This document shows, in pieces, positions 53,194 through 64,000 of a stretch of DNA of 64,000 nt. Below the pieces are notes generated by a model that saw only the letters and a program-made list of their open reading frames with translations, was not told the origin of the DNA and made no database searches. The stretch lies in NCBI GenBank assembly GCA_951799405.1, contig OX637339.1:13950001-14014000 (forward strand), written 5' to 3'. Source of the DNA: Agapetus fuscipes (Eukaryota > Arthropoda > Insecta > Trichoptera > Glossosomatidae). How positions within the stretch are numbered: position 1 is the first letter of the stretch; the number at the start of each line of letters is the position of its first letter. The translations under genes and the position numbers were made by a program.

Positions 53194-53546
53194 TCATATT
53201 TTATCATATCTTTTTACTTCATCCAAGAATTCCTTTTGTGCTTCCAGTGAATTTCTTAGTACCAACATTATCATATGGCAAGCATCTAACAAAACTGCAA
53301 CTAGTTTATTTGCAGACGGATGCTTAAATGTTGTAATTAAATTATCAACGTCATGTATACAGACTAATGTGGTCATTGTTGCCAAATTTGCATGGCAGCC
53401 GTCAAATGTGATGGAAACCACCGCAATGCCTGAATCCTCCCATTTTTCTAGGCAAATATTTATAATGCTTGCCCTCCTTTCTGAATTCAGACCATTGATT
53501 AGAAAATAGGCTACAGAAAGCTTCTAATTTTCATTAATGCACACCA
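53194..53546 (-). pseudogene. P-type RNase H-like exon, unit C
   Basis: Identical translation to the unit A copy. Confidence 0.7.
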
Positions 53547-53590
53547 AAAGTAATTACATATGTCTCTTTTGCCCTATTTTCACTATCATT

Positions 53591-55010
53591 TCATAATCAC
53601 CGTTTCCTCATCCCTAATGATAGAAGGTATTAGCTCGCTCTTCCCTTGCTCTATCAAGTCCTCGATAACCCCCTCCCACACTCCCCCATAAGTGGGATAA
53701 CGATGATTTGAGTGAGATAGTTTTAGTTTCAAGTTTATAAACTGTATACACACGATGCTACTGTCGTTGCATGTCAGGTACTTTGTACCTAAAATTGTGT
53801 CTGCATAGTTGGACCCTACGAACCGCTCAACTGTTGATCGGAGAACGGATCGTTGGTACTCCATGTTCCATACAAGGAGGGAAGGCATGTTTGCCATTTG
53901 ACATAGTTGTGGGATGAGGCCGCATCGGTTAATCAGATCAAGTAAAATATCGTAGCAAGTCTTTTGAAGACCAGACCCAGAAACCTCTGACCCCAGGATA
54001 TCGCTGTATTGTGTAATTGTCTTGTCGAATAGTGAGCTGTACAAGACAAAATAACGCATAAAAGTGTTCAGATTCAACATTCTTGATTCGGTCAAGTTAA
54101 ACATCCCTAGTCCTGTAGTTTCGTAGAAAGCCCTGTTTTCCAGAGATGCTACGCGATCGTGGATTCTGTGATTTGTGGTCATGATTGCAAACTTACGGGC
54201 TTGAATTATAGATAGCTCGATACTGCAATTTAGGGAGTGATCGGTGGTCATCATCCGAGTTACACGAGAACTAATTGTGATAGGCTGTCCTATACCCATT
54301 AGCTGTAGGCCCTTATAAGATGGCTCATTCATAGTGAAGTTTTCATCTGGGAGGTCGTATGTACATTCGCTACACGTGAAGTGAACAAAGGTTCGCTTTG
54401 GTATGGTTTCCTTTAGCTCAAAATAATGGGATATACGGCTTAAGCCGTGCAAAAATACCGACTGGAAACAGATGTTTCTATTTTGCGACTGCTTAGCCAC
54501 GAATGTCGCGGTATCAGAAACGATCTTGAGGTATGAGAGTAAGTTGATGTTGGTGTTTAACTTTCCACCTTCCCTGAATGCTGGGCTACACAATCTATGT
54601 GAAATAGATCCCGAATAAACCTGGCGCTGAATTGGGTAAAGCTCCTCAATTGGAGTTGGTGTTTTCTCTGATATCAGCTTTACCACGAGGTTCCGAAATC
54701 CAGTTCCACCCCTGGCCCAGCTCAAGACTTCCAGAAGCTTTTTAACAGCGCTGACAACTTGGTGCTGTTCTATAGCCTGGAAGGGAGCACGCCTAGACCG
54801 TAGCTTTGTCTCTGAGCCTATATAGGGTGTATATGGCCCTCTAAAGAACTCAGGAGACAGAGTGGTCTTGTCGACGGAGTGAATAAGTATCCACCTCCCT
54901 TCCAAGCCAGGTATAGGAGAGCCGTGGGAAATGGAACACTGTTCTTGTTGGCATGGCATTGTGACTCCTTGAATGTCTAGTCCCCAGTAGGTGTTTCTTA
55001 GTAAAAAAAT
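53591..55010 (-). pseudogene. Endogenous mononegavirus L fragment (capping domain), unit C
   Basis: Same as the unit A fragment; I see no base difference over the viral part, whereas unit flanks differ at several positions per kb. Confidence 0.8.
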
Positions 55011-55253
55011 ATAGGTTGGTATGAGGCTGACCACCCATACTGTAAAAAATGGTTCACTTTGCCAATGTCACCCCTGTTTCAGGGAAGGTCGGCAAAAGTT
55101 GTGGGGCTAATGTTCATTTGAGGTTTGGATTTTATTTGTAAGTACACATTCAGCATTTGTAAGCGCGAACTACACTTGTTGGTTTGTGGGCATACATCTG
55201 AGAGCTTTAAATGAATATATCCTTGCAACTTAGATTATAGATTATTATAGATT
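55011..55253 (+). repeat. R1 repeat fused to the viral fragment, unit C
   Basis: Counterpart of 42531-42773; differs at GGGGCTAATG versus GGGGCTTATG. Confidence 0.8.
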
Positions 55254-56368
55254 GTCAATTTCTATGCCCATATTCACGAGGCCCATATCTGTTTTTACGT
55301 AATGTGAATATATTTTAGATTTTATTATCATCGTCTTGCAATTTTGCCAGTTTATAATCATAAAGTTGGCAATGGCCTCATTTCTCGCAATTTTAGATTC
55401 AAGCACCTATTCTTCCAGTTCACTCCGGTTTTTTCCCAAGTTTGGAATTCACTGGCGTCCTGAGCGAAGAAGGTGTCCAGGTTTTCTATTTTGATGCTGT
55501 CTCAGCCACGTGTGGTTCCCCAATGGGGAGTACTTGTAGGGGGATGACACATCTAAAGCTGGAGCTGAGCTACTAGTACAGGGTGTTATAATTACAAGAT
55601 TATTATTGAAATTATTTAATTTGTTATTATAATTAAAGAAACTCATCCCCAGAACCAGCCCTAGAACCACTCTGGATTAAATCAAAAGTAATTGTTTTAT
55701 TCTTAGACAATGAACTGCCGGATCCTAATACGAAAGAAAACCACTGCACTTCTCACATCGCAATCATTAAATGCCAAATTAAATCAAAGAGAATTCCCGC
55801 GCTTATTATTTATAAAAGTTTACTATTTCAGTTAAAAGATGCATATTGAAGATTTTGTTGATTAAGATTCTGTCAATTGAAAAATTATAATTGGAATTCG
55901 GAGAATCATAACACATGTGTATCGACCGCCGGCTTAAATCAAAGTCCATCCCTTCCAATGTCAGGGGTACATCTCCCCCCCTTCCCTCTGAGGTTCAGCC
56001 ATATCTGGTTCCCCAATGGCGAGTGCTTGTAGGGGATGGGATGCGTTATCCCCACCCAGGATGTCTACATATAAAGCTAGAGCAGAGCCACTGGTACAGG
56101 GTACTTCAAAGTTAGAATCAATATCGTTCGTCAGCCCAAAACAACTCAGCTCTATCATGGATATCACCTTATCCATGATGGGATCATCTTGGATCGTTGA
56201 TGGTCCGCCTCCTGTTTTTCTAGCATCGCCTTGTATGGTTGTGGCTCTCTTCCTTGCAGCCTTCTCCAGCTTGTCCCCTTCACCTGCAGCTGGGGCACGT
56301 GTCTGGGCTGGGTGTTTATGGCATAAAATGATGTAGTGATGCGCTACCACGCCGTTTCTTTGGATCAA
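55254..56368 (-). pseudogene. Harbinger-associated Myb/SANT-like protein, unit C
   Basis: Counterpart of 42774-43889, with a handful of substitutions. Confidence 0.55.
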
Positions 56369-56882
56369 TTTGACACCATGTCAGTTTTTTTTGATACACG
56401 GTCTGGTGCTGTTACAGAAGATTGTTTTCTTTTAGTTTTACGAAAATTAAAAAAATAAACTTTTTTTTTTCGTTGTGCAATTTGCAAGCATTTGCATTTT
56501 TTCTATATCCGCCTTCACCATTCAAAGACTCCAAGTCAGAATAACTTCAAATGCCATTACATTTGATTACGTCCATGTACTTGTATATAATTATGTACGT
56601 ATATCAAGCTTATAAATTGATATACAGCTTGGACCCTGTGGAATTTTCACCTTCAGCTGGGGCACATCTCTGGGGTGGGTGTTTATGGCATTAAATGATG
56701 CAGTGAGGCGCTGCCACACCATTTATTTAGATGGATTTGACACCATGTCAGTTTTTTTTAATGACATGGTCTGGTGTTCTTCCAGAAGATCCAAAAAAAA
56801 TCTTATTTCTTCTGTATGAAAGTGCTTGATTCTTGTTTTGCCTGCAAGATAAAACAAACATGAAATCTAAGAATTGAGAACT

Positions 56883-57108
56883 AGTTCCTTGACTTATAGG
56901 TTGGTATGCGGCTGACCACCCATACTGTGAAAAAATGGTTCACTTTGCCAATGTCACCCCTGTCTCAGGGAAGGACGGCAAGAGTTGCAGGGCTTATGTT
57001 CATTTGAGATGGGTTCTTATAATGTAGGTCCACATGCGGCATGTGTTAGCGCGAAATTATACATGTCTGCTTGTGGGAATGCACTTAATATAAATCTTAA
57101 ATGATATA
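56883..57108 (+). repeat. R1 repeat copy
   Basis: Starts GTTCCTTGACTTATAGG at the end of unit C and runs to AATGATATAT where the DUF7869-like transposon begins. Confidence 0.75.
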
Positions 57109-57109
57109 T

Positions 57110-60100
57110 CAGGAGGTAATTTTCAATAGTAGTCAAATCCAAATTTGAAGTTTTGAGAAAAACGTGTTTTTTTGTGTAAAGAAATCTGAATAAAATATAA
57201 TTGATTAGTGCAATCGTAAAGTGAGAATAAATGACAACAAATTTAATAAGATATAAAATAACAAGTGTTTTCATAGAAGAAAAGGCAGAAAAAACACTTT
57301 ATTGTTCGGATTTGACTATGTTTGTTCGTAACAAATGGATCTGACTACCTTTGAAGGTTACAATATTGGATTTGACTAAATTTGGCAGACACTTGTGGGC
57401 GGGGCTAAATCATTTTGACAGTTGATTAAAAATACACAGTGAGGGTTGTCAAAAATATTTTATTGCAAATTACGTTATAAAATAATATTTCAGAACAAAA
57501 AAAAAATATAATAATATGATAAATAAACATGTAACTGAAACCGACATAGACTCATAGACATTAAATCAAGTTGTCTATATCTAAATCAACAACAAATTCA
57601 CAACATTCATCGACATCATTATTTTCTATTTCTCCATCTTCAGTCGGTTGATTCAAAAGGCATTTATAATAATTTAAGTTTTCATTACTCTCCCACTCTT
57701 CCCCGTAATGTTTTGTCAGTAACTTCGCAACATCGTTAATTTTTTCCTTTTTTAAATTCGGTTTTTTATTCACGGGAGTTGGTAATATGTCTGCTGCACA
57801 TTTACCAGGTTTCGTTATCGTGCGATGACAGGCTGTATCACTTTTGTAATTTACCTCTCCCCTCACTATTATACTTCTTCTGTCAGCTTTTTTTCTGCTA
57901 AAAATAAATCTTTTACAGCTCATAATTTTGAATGGCAATGAATTTGTTCCTTTTTGAATCTCCTGAATTGCCGACTTCCAGTTCAAAACTTGTATGTCAT
58001 TTAATTCAGTGACTGTAGCATGATTTTTAACGAAGTTAATGTATTCTTCTGGTTTTACAATGATGTTTCTTCTTTTAATCTCTTTTTCAATGAGTCCAAA
58101 CACGCGGTCTGGTGGAATAAATGAGTGACCGGTGACTGGGAATACTAGTTCGATTCTTTTAAGAAAAGCTGGTGCATCACTTGCCAACCACTTAGACAAC
58201 ATACCAATTAAAATCGAATTTTTGTTCTGTCCAGAACACCCGTCAGCCATCAGTCTCAGAATTTTTACATTGTCTAAATTTACTCTATTTTGGAGGCAAT
58301 GATATAGAGCACTTGCTAATTCGTTTGGCCCTTTTGTGTGTATGTCTTCTGTCCACACATACGAAAATACATTATTTTTATTTATATTCGCCTGCGAATC
58401 GCCTTCCACAATAGTATAGTTGTAAAAATGCAATTGCCGCGAATAATAAGCAGCCTGGTCCGGTACTTTGGGTAAAGGCTGATTTTTCCCACAATCAAAC
58501 GATAACGTTTTCATATATTGGGATTTTTCTTTTAAAAAATCAAAAAAACGTTTGCTCTTCTTGTGTGTACATCTAAATCGGTCTTTAACTGCTGTAGCTT
58601 TATTTCTTCTGGCTCTATTCTTATTTTTTCTTTTAATTCCAAACATTTGGAGCACATGTCACTTCTGGGATGTAAAAAGCTAATATTGAATTTTGTGTTG
58701 AAAATTTTTCTGAAGAATGACAGTTTGCAATCAGATTTTTCGTTGATGAACATTTTATGCATTGTAGCGACATTTAAGTCCGACGGCAGGTAGACTCTAC
58801 GACTTTTGGAACGGCAGTAATGCGATTCCACACCTTTAAATTGTTTAATAAACGAAATTATGTCTTCTTTCAGCTGTTTATTTTTTTCTGATTTATGGTC
58901 TCCCCCTCTTTTTTCCATAGCCATCATGCCTGAACTTTTGTGTCGCATCATGACTCCTCGAACTCTTCCTTTTTTTATTGACAAGGTCTGAGAAAGAAGT
59001 TCTGACATACAGGAATTGTTTCTCCACTACTTTTCCTCATTAAGTATGTTAAAATCATTTGTTTTTCATCACCTTTGCCATTATAGGTGCGCTTTCGGAT
59101 AGGACTTTTTGCTAAACAATATTTAAATCGTCTTGATAAATTTTATCACTTTTGCCGTAAAAAGCGCTATTAAAATCTTGCAAATCAATCATATTAATAT
59201 TTACACACTGGTATGCTTTACTATTGTGCCTGCATGGATATCTTTCCGGTAAACACGGTTTTGAATACCTAGAAAAATAAAACACTATTGGTCAACTAAA
59301 GCAAATAGCGGACATGTTGCCACGCAAAAACATAAAATGGAATAAACATAAAATAGTACCTACATACTATGATATCAAAAAATTTGTTAAACTGCCTATA
59401 TAAAAATGTACAGCTGTTGTAACAATATATTAAAAAAATAGATAAATAAATGATATAAAAATAGTCACATGTTTAAAGTCTCGTCAAATATGTACATATC
59501 TGTAATTAAAAACGGTCTCGATAACGTTTTTTATGGTATGGTGATGTTTTCTACTATATAATAACAACGAAAGTAAAATACTAAGTAATTTGTTTTGTTC
59601 AACCCTAACCTTAATATTAGTGTAAAGTTTGTATAAAAACACTCACTTTTGTTGTTTAGATTTCGCACGTTTTTTTTCATTATTTGGAGTACATTTCTTC
59701 CTCGCTTGATGGGGAAGAACCTCTTCAACATTTCTTTCCATTTTTTCCAGTTATTTTTAACTATTTCTATAAAAAAGACACTTATTTCTACCACCAAAAT
59801 TACAACATGTGTTTGTCAACTGAATGCAATTTTGTATGAGGATATTCAAGATGGCGTCGGTAAATCCTGCAATCTTATTGGTCGAATTGGATTTGACTAA
59901 ATTTGAACACAAAGTTACATGGATTACGCTAATATTGAAAATCACGGAAGATTTTAAACGAGATTTTGGAGGTAACTATTTGGATTAGACTGGATTTGAA
60001 TGTAGCGATGTATGCACCATCTGCAATAACATAACCTCCAATTCATAGTCAAAAATATCAAAATATGGATTTGACCACTATTCAAAATTACCTCCTGAAT

Positions 60101-60133
60101 TGTAATATTCTTGGTACTAAAACGCCTGATATA
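57110..60133 (-). mobile_element. DNA transposon with DUF7869-like transposase
   Basis: Inverted ends AGGAGGTAATTTTCAATAGT (57111) and, in reverse, AGGAGGTAATTTTGAATAGT (near 60100). GGATTTGACTA-type motifs recur near both ends (57129, 57308, 57335, 57366; 59889, 59983, 60066). The outermost limit may be TCAGG/CCTGA with TATA flanks (57104/60130), which I cannot settle. Confidence 0.7.
57561..59741 (-). pseudogene. DUF7869-like DDE transposase
   Basis: Likely first exon MERNVEEVLPHQARKK (59741-59647), then an exon from 59268 with CLPERYPCRHN, then the main part from 59008. Landmarks: CSKCLELKE zinc-knuckle-like pair, LSFDCGKNQPLPKVP, LMADGCSGQNKN, FPVTGHSFIPPDRVFGLIEK. The two Asp and the later E/D fit a DDE nuclease. 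Frame breaks near 59110 and 58555 inactivate it. Confidence 0.65.
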
Positions 60134-60600
60134 AAATACTAGGCTACGAGTCTTAAAATCTAGTAAGTTGTACCCATATAATAATCAATCATAACTTTCC
60201 AAAATATCAATGAAAAGTATAGGTACCCACCAAACAAAGTGTTAGTTTTGATACAAATGGGATCAATGATAATACTGCAAAAAGACGATTGCTTAAAAAG
60301 ATTAGCTTCATTACTTACACACAACTAAATGTTTTGTTATGAAAATTGGCTATGACCTAAACATGACCGTATTTTGTGCTATAAAGTCCTGTGCAGTCCA
60401 CTGTACAATTTATTTCTACTTATTCTCTCATAACTTTTTTAATAATTGTAATACGAAATAAATATTTATACACTACATGGAATATAATACAATACGTTTA
60501 TATAATTACTAGCTGACCCGGCGAACTTTTTTCCGCCTTTGAGGCAATAAATGAGCAGACTTTTGATTTCATCTAGGTCAATTTTTTCTTTGGATAATTA
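60134..60600. other. No gene; retroelement-like start near 60511
   Basis: TAGCTGACCCGGCGAACTTT (60511) is a phrase I associate with insect dispersed repeats. Nothing coding. Confidence 0.35.
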
Positions 60601-60639
60601 ATTTATAAGAAGTATGATTGGACTATCTAAGAAGTATGA

Positions 60640-61005
60640 TTAGGAAAAAACGAAGTGACAGGGTGAGGAATGATTTTGTAAGATAAGAGTGTGGTGTAAG
60701 GGAAAGTGTGAAAGTGAAGATTAAAAGAAATATGTTAAGATGGTTCGGGCACATGGAGAGAATGAGTGATGAATGATTGATGAAGAAAGTATATTTTGCT
60801 AGAATAGATGGATGTCGTGGTAGAGGAAGACCGAGAAAAGTATGGAAGGATCAAATCACTGAAATAGCGAATAAATGGGATATCCAGAGTCATAATAAAA
60901 GGAGGATTTGTATGAAAAAGGTTATGACTCTGAATGAAATGAAAGAAGTATGCAAGAACAGGAAGAAGTGGCGGCTAATCTGCAATGTAGATTTCTAATG
61001 TTGGT
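60640..61005 (+). mobile_element. RTE-type LINE C-terminal fragment
   Basis: NMLRWFGHMERM, then GRGRPRKVWKDQITEIANKW and RKKWRLICN match the tail at 11040-11280. It is the only clear plus-strand coding remnant right of 17 kb. Confidence 0.75.
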
Positions 61006-61117
61006 GTATTAATTTGCTACATTTTTTGCATAGGAATTTTTTTACTTTTTTTGTATAGATATCTTTTTAAGGTTTTGTTGTTTTTTTTTATACTTAAATG
61101 TTATTTATTTCTCGTAT

Positions 61118-61368
61118 TCCTTGACTTATAGGTTGGTATGAGGCTGACCACCCATACTGTAAAAAATGGTTCACTTTGCCAATGTCACCCCTGTTTCAGG
61201 GAAGGTCGGCAAAAGTTGTGGGGCTTATGTTCATTTGAGGTTTGGATTTTATTTGTAAGTACGCATTCAGCATTTGTAAGCGCGAACTACACGTGTTGGT
61301 TTGTGGGCATACATCTGAGAGCTTTAAATGAATATATCCTTGCAACTTAGATTATAGATTATTATTGT
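61118..61368 (+). repeat. R1 repeat, complete-looking copy
   Basis: TTCCTTGACTTATAGGTTGG to TTAGATTATAGATTATTATTG, about 250 bp. Confidence 0.75.
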
Positions 61369-61446
61369 AGAATATAAAATGAAAAAGGAATTATTTTAAT
61401 GATTTTTTATTGGCCATGTACATATTTTAATGCATGGGTTCCACTC

Positions 61447-61985
61447 TTAGTGAAGTACTTTGTGATACACGACATTTTTCGTTTTATCATCAGGTGCAAG
61501 AACAAATAATGCAGATGGTCTTCCGACCCGTGAACATGCCACATATAATTGACCATGGGAAAAACACGGATTTTCTAGATTCAGACCACAAACTTTTAAG
61601 GATTGGCCTTGTGATTTGTTGATGGTCATGGCGAATGCAAGACAGATCGGAAAGTGAAGTCGTTTAAACTCAAACGGCGCAAAATTATACATGTCTGCTT
61701 GTGGGAATGCACTTAATATAAATTTTAAATGATATATATATCCTTGCAGCTTAGATTAGACATGTTGGTTCTTCAATAGTTTGAAGATTTAACGGTAATT
61801 TTAATGCTGAATCGGCATCCTTTTAACAATGTGGCTGCTATTCCAGAGGAAGCAACTGCAACCGCAATGCTGGATCTCGCACGAACAGTGGCTAAAATTA
61901 CTGACATGAGGAATGTCTTACCAGTTCCACCAGGGGCATCCAGGAAATATAAACCACCATTTTCATCATCAATTGCCTTCATCAA
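61447..61985 (-). pseudogene. Helitron Pif1-like helicase, C-terminal pieces
   Basis: Walker A segment (LDAPGGTGKTFLMSV) at 61773-61985 and the C-terminal helicase block (CLAFAMTINKSQGQSLKVCG, FSHGQLYVACSRVG) at 61447-61692. The middle of the helicase is deleted and an R1 tail (61683-61765) sits at the join. Confidence 0.85.
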
Positions 61986-62507
61986 TGTATCATAAACTTC
62001 CTTTTTCTACTCCCATTTGGTAATTTACTAATTACAAAACGGCTAACGCAATCACAATGCCATACATTTCTACACCCGTTGCATAATGTTACATTATGCA
62101 ACCGGTAACCGTGTTAAAATGAACATGTGCGCATGCGCATTGTCAGAATTGGAACCATTTTTTAATTTCAAATGTCAACCTTGTATGGGGGTATGAAGAC
62201 CTGTCAATCCAAGATGGCCGCAAGCGATCAGCTGATTAGGCTTCATACAATATTAGTGATATTCGGTAGGTAGGAATTACCGTGGTGATGAGACTTTCAG
62301 CCCTGTTCAGATGAAAATAAATAAGTATATTTTATGTGTAGAGTCAAATAAAAATTGTTAATAGTGCTAAAATTTATCGAATTTATTTATCGGATTGCTC
62401 CAAATAAAGCTTTCCTTTTTTCAATGGAAAATAAAAGGCTTGAAAGGAAAACAATACAAAAATTTCACCGCAAAAAATAAACAAACTCAAAAAGTTACTT
62501 GGTTAAT

Positions 62508-62725
62508 AGGTGAGTATGAGGTTGATCACCTATGCTGTACAAATTTGGTTCACCTGCCAATACAACTGCAGGGCATATGTTTATTTGAGTTTTGGGTTTG
62601 AATGTTTAAGCTTATATGCAGGATGTAAAAGCGCGACCTTATACATATGTGTCGGCTTGTGGGCATGAATTCAATATGAAACCTAAATTTAATTTATTTT
62701 TACAACTTAGGTTAGATTAGATAAT
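62508..62725 (+). repeat. R1 repeat, diverged copy
   Basis: GTGAGTATGAGGTTGATCACC..., ATGTGTCGGCTTGTGGGCAT, tail CAACTTAGGTTAGATTAG. Confidence 0.65.
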
Positions 62726-62867
62726 CGAAGGGAATGATAAATCACACGTTTTGACAAAGGTAAGGTTTTAATTACTTCAAATGGACATTATAATGACTAT
62801 TATTCACTATTTTGTTAATTTTTTCATGGTCGTAGAAAAAGTATTGTATGCCACTGCACGTAATTAG

Positions 62868-62950
62868 CCTTTGTAACACTCGTGCTTTCAATTGTGCCAT
62901 TCGGCTGCGCCTCATGGCACAAACTAGCACTCGTGTTACAAAGACTATCA
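62868..62950. repeat. Foldback MITE in Helitron
   Basis: CTTTGTAACACTCGTGCT...ATTGTGCCAT and ATGGCACAA...AGCACTCGTGTTACAAAG are inverted, forming a near-complete hairpin. Confidence 0.65.
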
Positions 62951-63788
62951 TTACTAAGCAGTGACATAAATAACTATTTGTTGTTGATTTGACAGGGGTA
63001 CATTTGTTTGAACTAATAAATATAATTCCCGGTGATCATATTCTCTTTCCCGTTCAAATTCTCGATTAAATGCGTCATTTATTTCACGATTTAGCGTTTT
63101 CATTCATAATCTGACTAATAAATTACCGCACATGAGGTAACACATGTCTTTGGTCAAGATCAAAGCCTGATTATGTATCTCCTCATTCATTTGAAGGTCG
63201 GGATTTCTTGAACTGAAACGAATTTGATGTAAAATGTCTTCCGACATCTTATCCTTGTCTTTGTGCCACAGGTTAGATGGGTTCGATGGAAACCATGTCG
63301 AAATGATGATAGCAAATAATGTGCGTATCTGACTTGGATATGCAGAAATAATTGCATCAACGATTGTCGTCTCCAAATGGGTATGCACATGCAGCACGAT
63401 ATGTTGGGAATACGGTAGCATTAACAGTCCGAAGTGAATCAAATGACGTTGGCCCACGCACGTTTACCAGCAACAACCGCAAATAGAAACATTCATCATT
63501 CTTTCGATGAACTGTATATATACGACCAAGAGCATCAGTAAAACGCACATGTGGATAACCAAGAACCGCATCGCCTTGCTTGCGTCTTAGAAAATTCCTC
63601 AATGAAGCATTCCAAGTACAATAACGTGGCATCTCCGAGTAAAGCAAAGTTTGTGCAAACGGATCGCTTTGGCAGATCGTAAAGAAACTGGTCAATGTTG
63701 TCGCTGGAGGTGTTTCAGCACGTTGAACAACATTGAAAGCCGTGAAATATACTCTTTGAGCATTCTCCAGATGCACCGCCAAATGCAC
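62950..63788 (-). pseudogene. Helitron protein between Rep and helicase
   Basis: MHLAVHLENAQRVYFTAFN, TLTSFFTICQSDPFAQTLLY, YTVHRKNDECFYLRLLLVN and RGPTSFDSLRTVN are the conserved post-Rep block; DAFNREFERE is near 63050. It precedes the helicase in correct order. Confidence 0.8.
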
Positions 63789-63852
63789 AACAGGAGGATG
63801 ACGTTCATGAATAGGGAATGCGAATATATGCTTTTATTCACTTTTATATTTT

Positions 63853-64000
63853 CGGTCCGTAGTCCGTAGTCCAGTGGTTAACACATTGGACTCGTGAATG
63901 GAAGGTTGTGGGTTCAAATCCCGGCGGAGCACAAAAATATATACCATTTATATTTTCAAATATGCTCTAGCTGGATTTTAAAATTCATATATCTTTACCA
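63853..64000 (+). repeat. SINE-2 copy, cut by the window edge
   Basis: The best-kept head: AGTCCAGTGGTTAACAC and GGGTTCAAATCCCGG, followed by GGAGCACAAAAATATATACC. Confidence 0.75.

Larger units (their letters stand above)
48016..56882 (-). repeat. 9-kb mosaic unit C
   Basis: Repeats 35986-44402 with two extra insertions (49003-49311 and 52490-52594). Ends at GAATTGAGAACTA, exactly where A ends. It lacks the first 800 bp of A. Confidence 0.92.

Noticed and set aside
63853..63930. tRNA gene at the right edge
   Set aside because: The same tRNA-like head and following body occur at 27719 and 44770, so it is SINE-2.

Overview
The window is AT-rich, intron-bearing animal DNA, most likely from an arthropod. 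The basis is spliced genes with GT-AG introns, a full Ty1/copia element primed by half of initiator Met-tRNA, Penelope-like, P/THAP9-like, Harbinger, hAT, pogo, RTE and Helitron elements, tRNA-derived SINEs, and pieces of an arthropod-type negative-strand RNA virus. The species cannot be named from the sequence.

Left part (1-16.4 kb): two host genes sit head to head. On the minus strand nine exons (11908 down to 70, continuing off the left edge) encode a large protein best read as the ribosome-biogenesis factor URB2. Its introns hold a Penelope-like element, a second Penelope terminus with 90-bp inverted arms, an RTE fragment, a GC-rich MITE, a 15-bp minisatellite and SINEs. On the plus strand (12935-16240) a four-exon gene encodes a 366-residue protein with a C..C..HxH zinc-finger-like N-terminal half of the FLYWCH/WRKY-GCM1 kind.

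Right part (16.5-64 kb): no host gene is recognised. It is a nested transposon and virus graveyard in which almost every coding remnant lies on the minus strand: LINE, two hATs, pogo, viral glycoprotein and polymerase, an exploded Helitron, a young copia (30041-34665), P-type and Harbinger transposases, a second viral polymerase piece, a DUF7869-like transposon and a Helitron helicase. One coding remnant, an RTE tail at 60.6-61.0 kb, is on the plus strand. This one-way orientation, together with antisense viral DNA, is the layout expected of a one-strand piRNA cluster; only small-RNA data could show that it is one.

The central architecture is a roughly 9-kb mosaic unit present as A (35183-44402), partial B (45526-46997) and C (48016-56882), with a further 1.4-kb piece at 25015-26386. 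Units A and C carry a 1.66-kb insertion consisting of viral polymerase sequence joined to a short interspersed repeat (R1), while the 25-kb piece keeps the same site empty. In that piece a different viral segment (glycoprotein plus polymerase N-terminus, gene junction retained) abuts the P-type exon about 140 bp away. Copy-specific insertions with clean target duplications (49003-49311 and 52490-52594 in C only) show that A and C are not simply the same sequence assembled twice, although haplotype duplication in the assembly remains possible.
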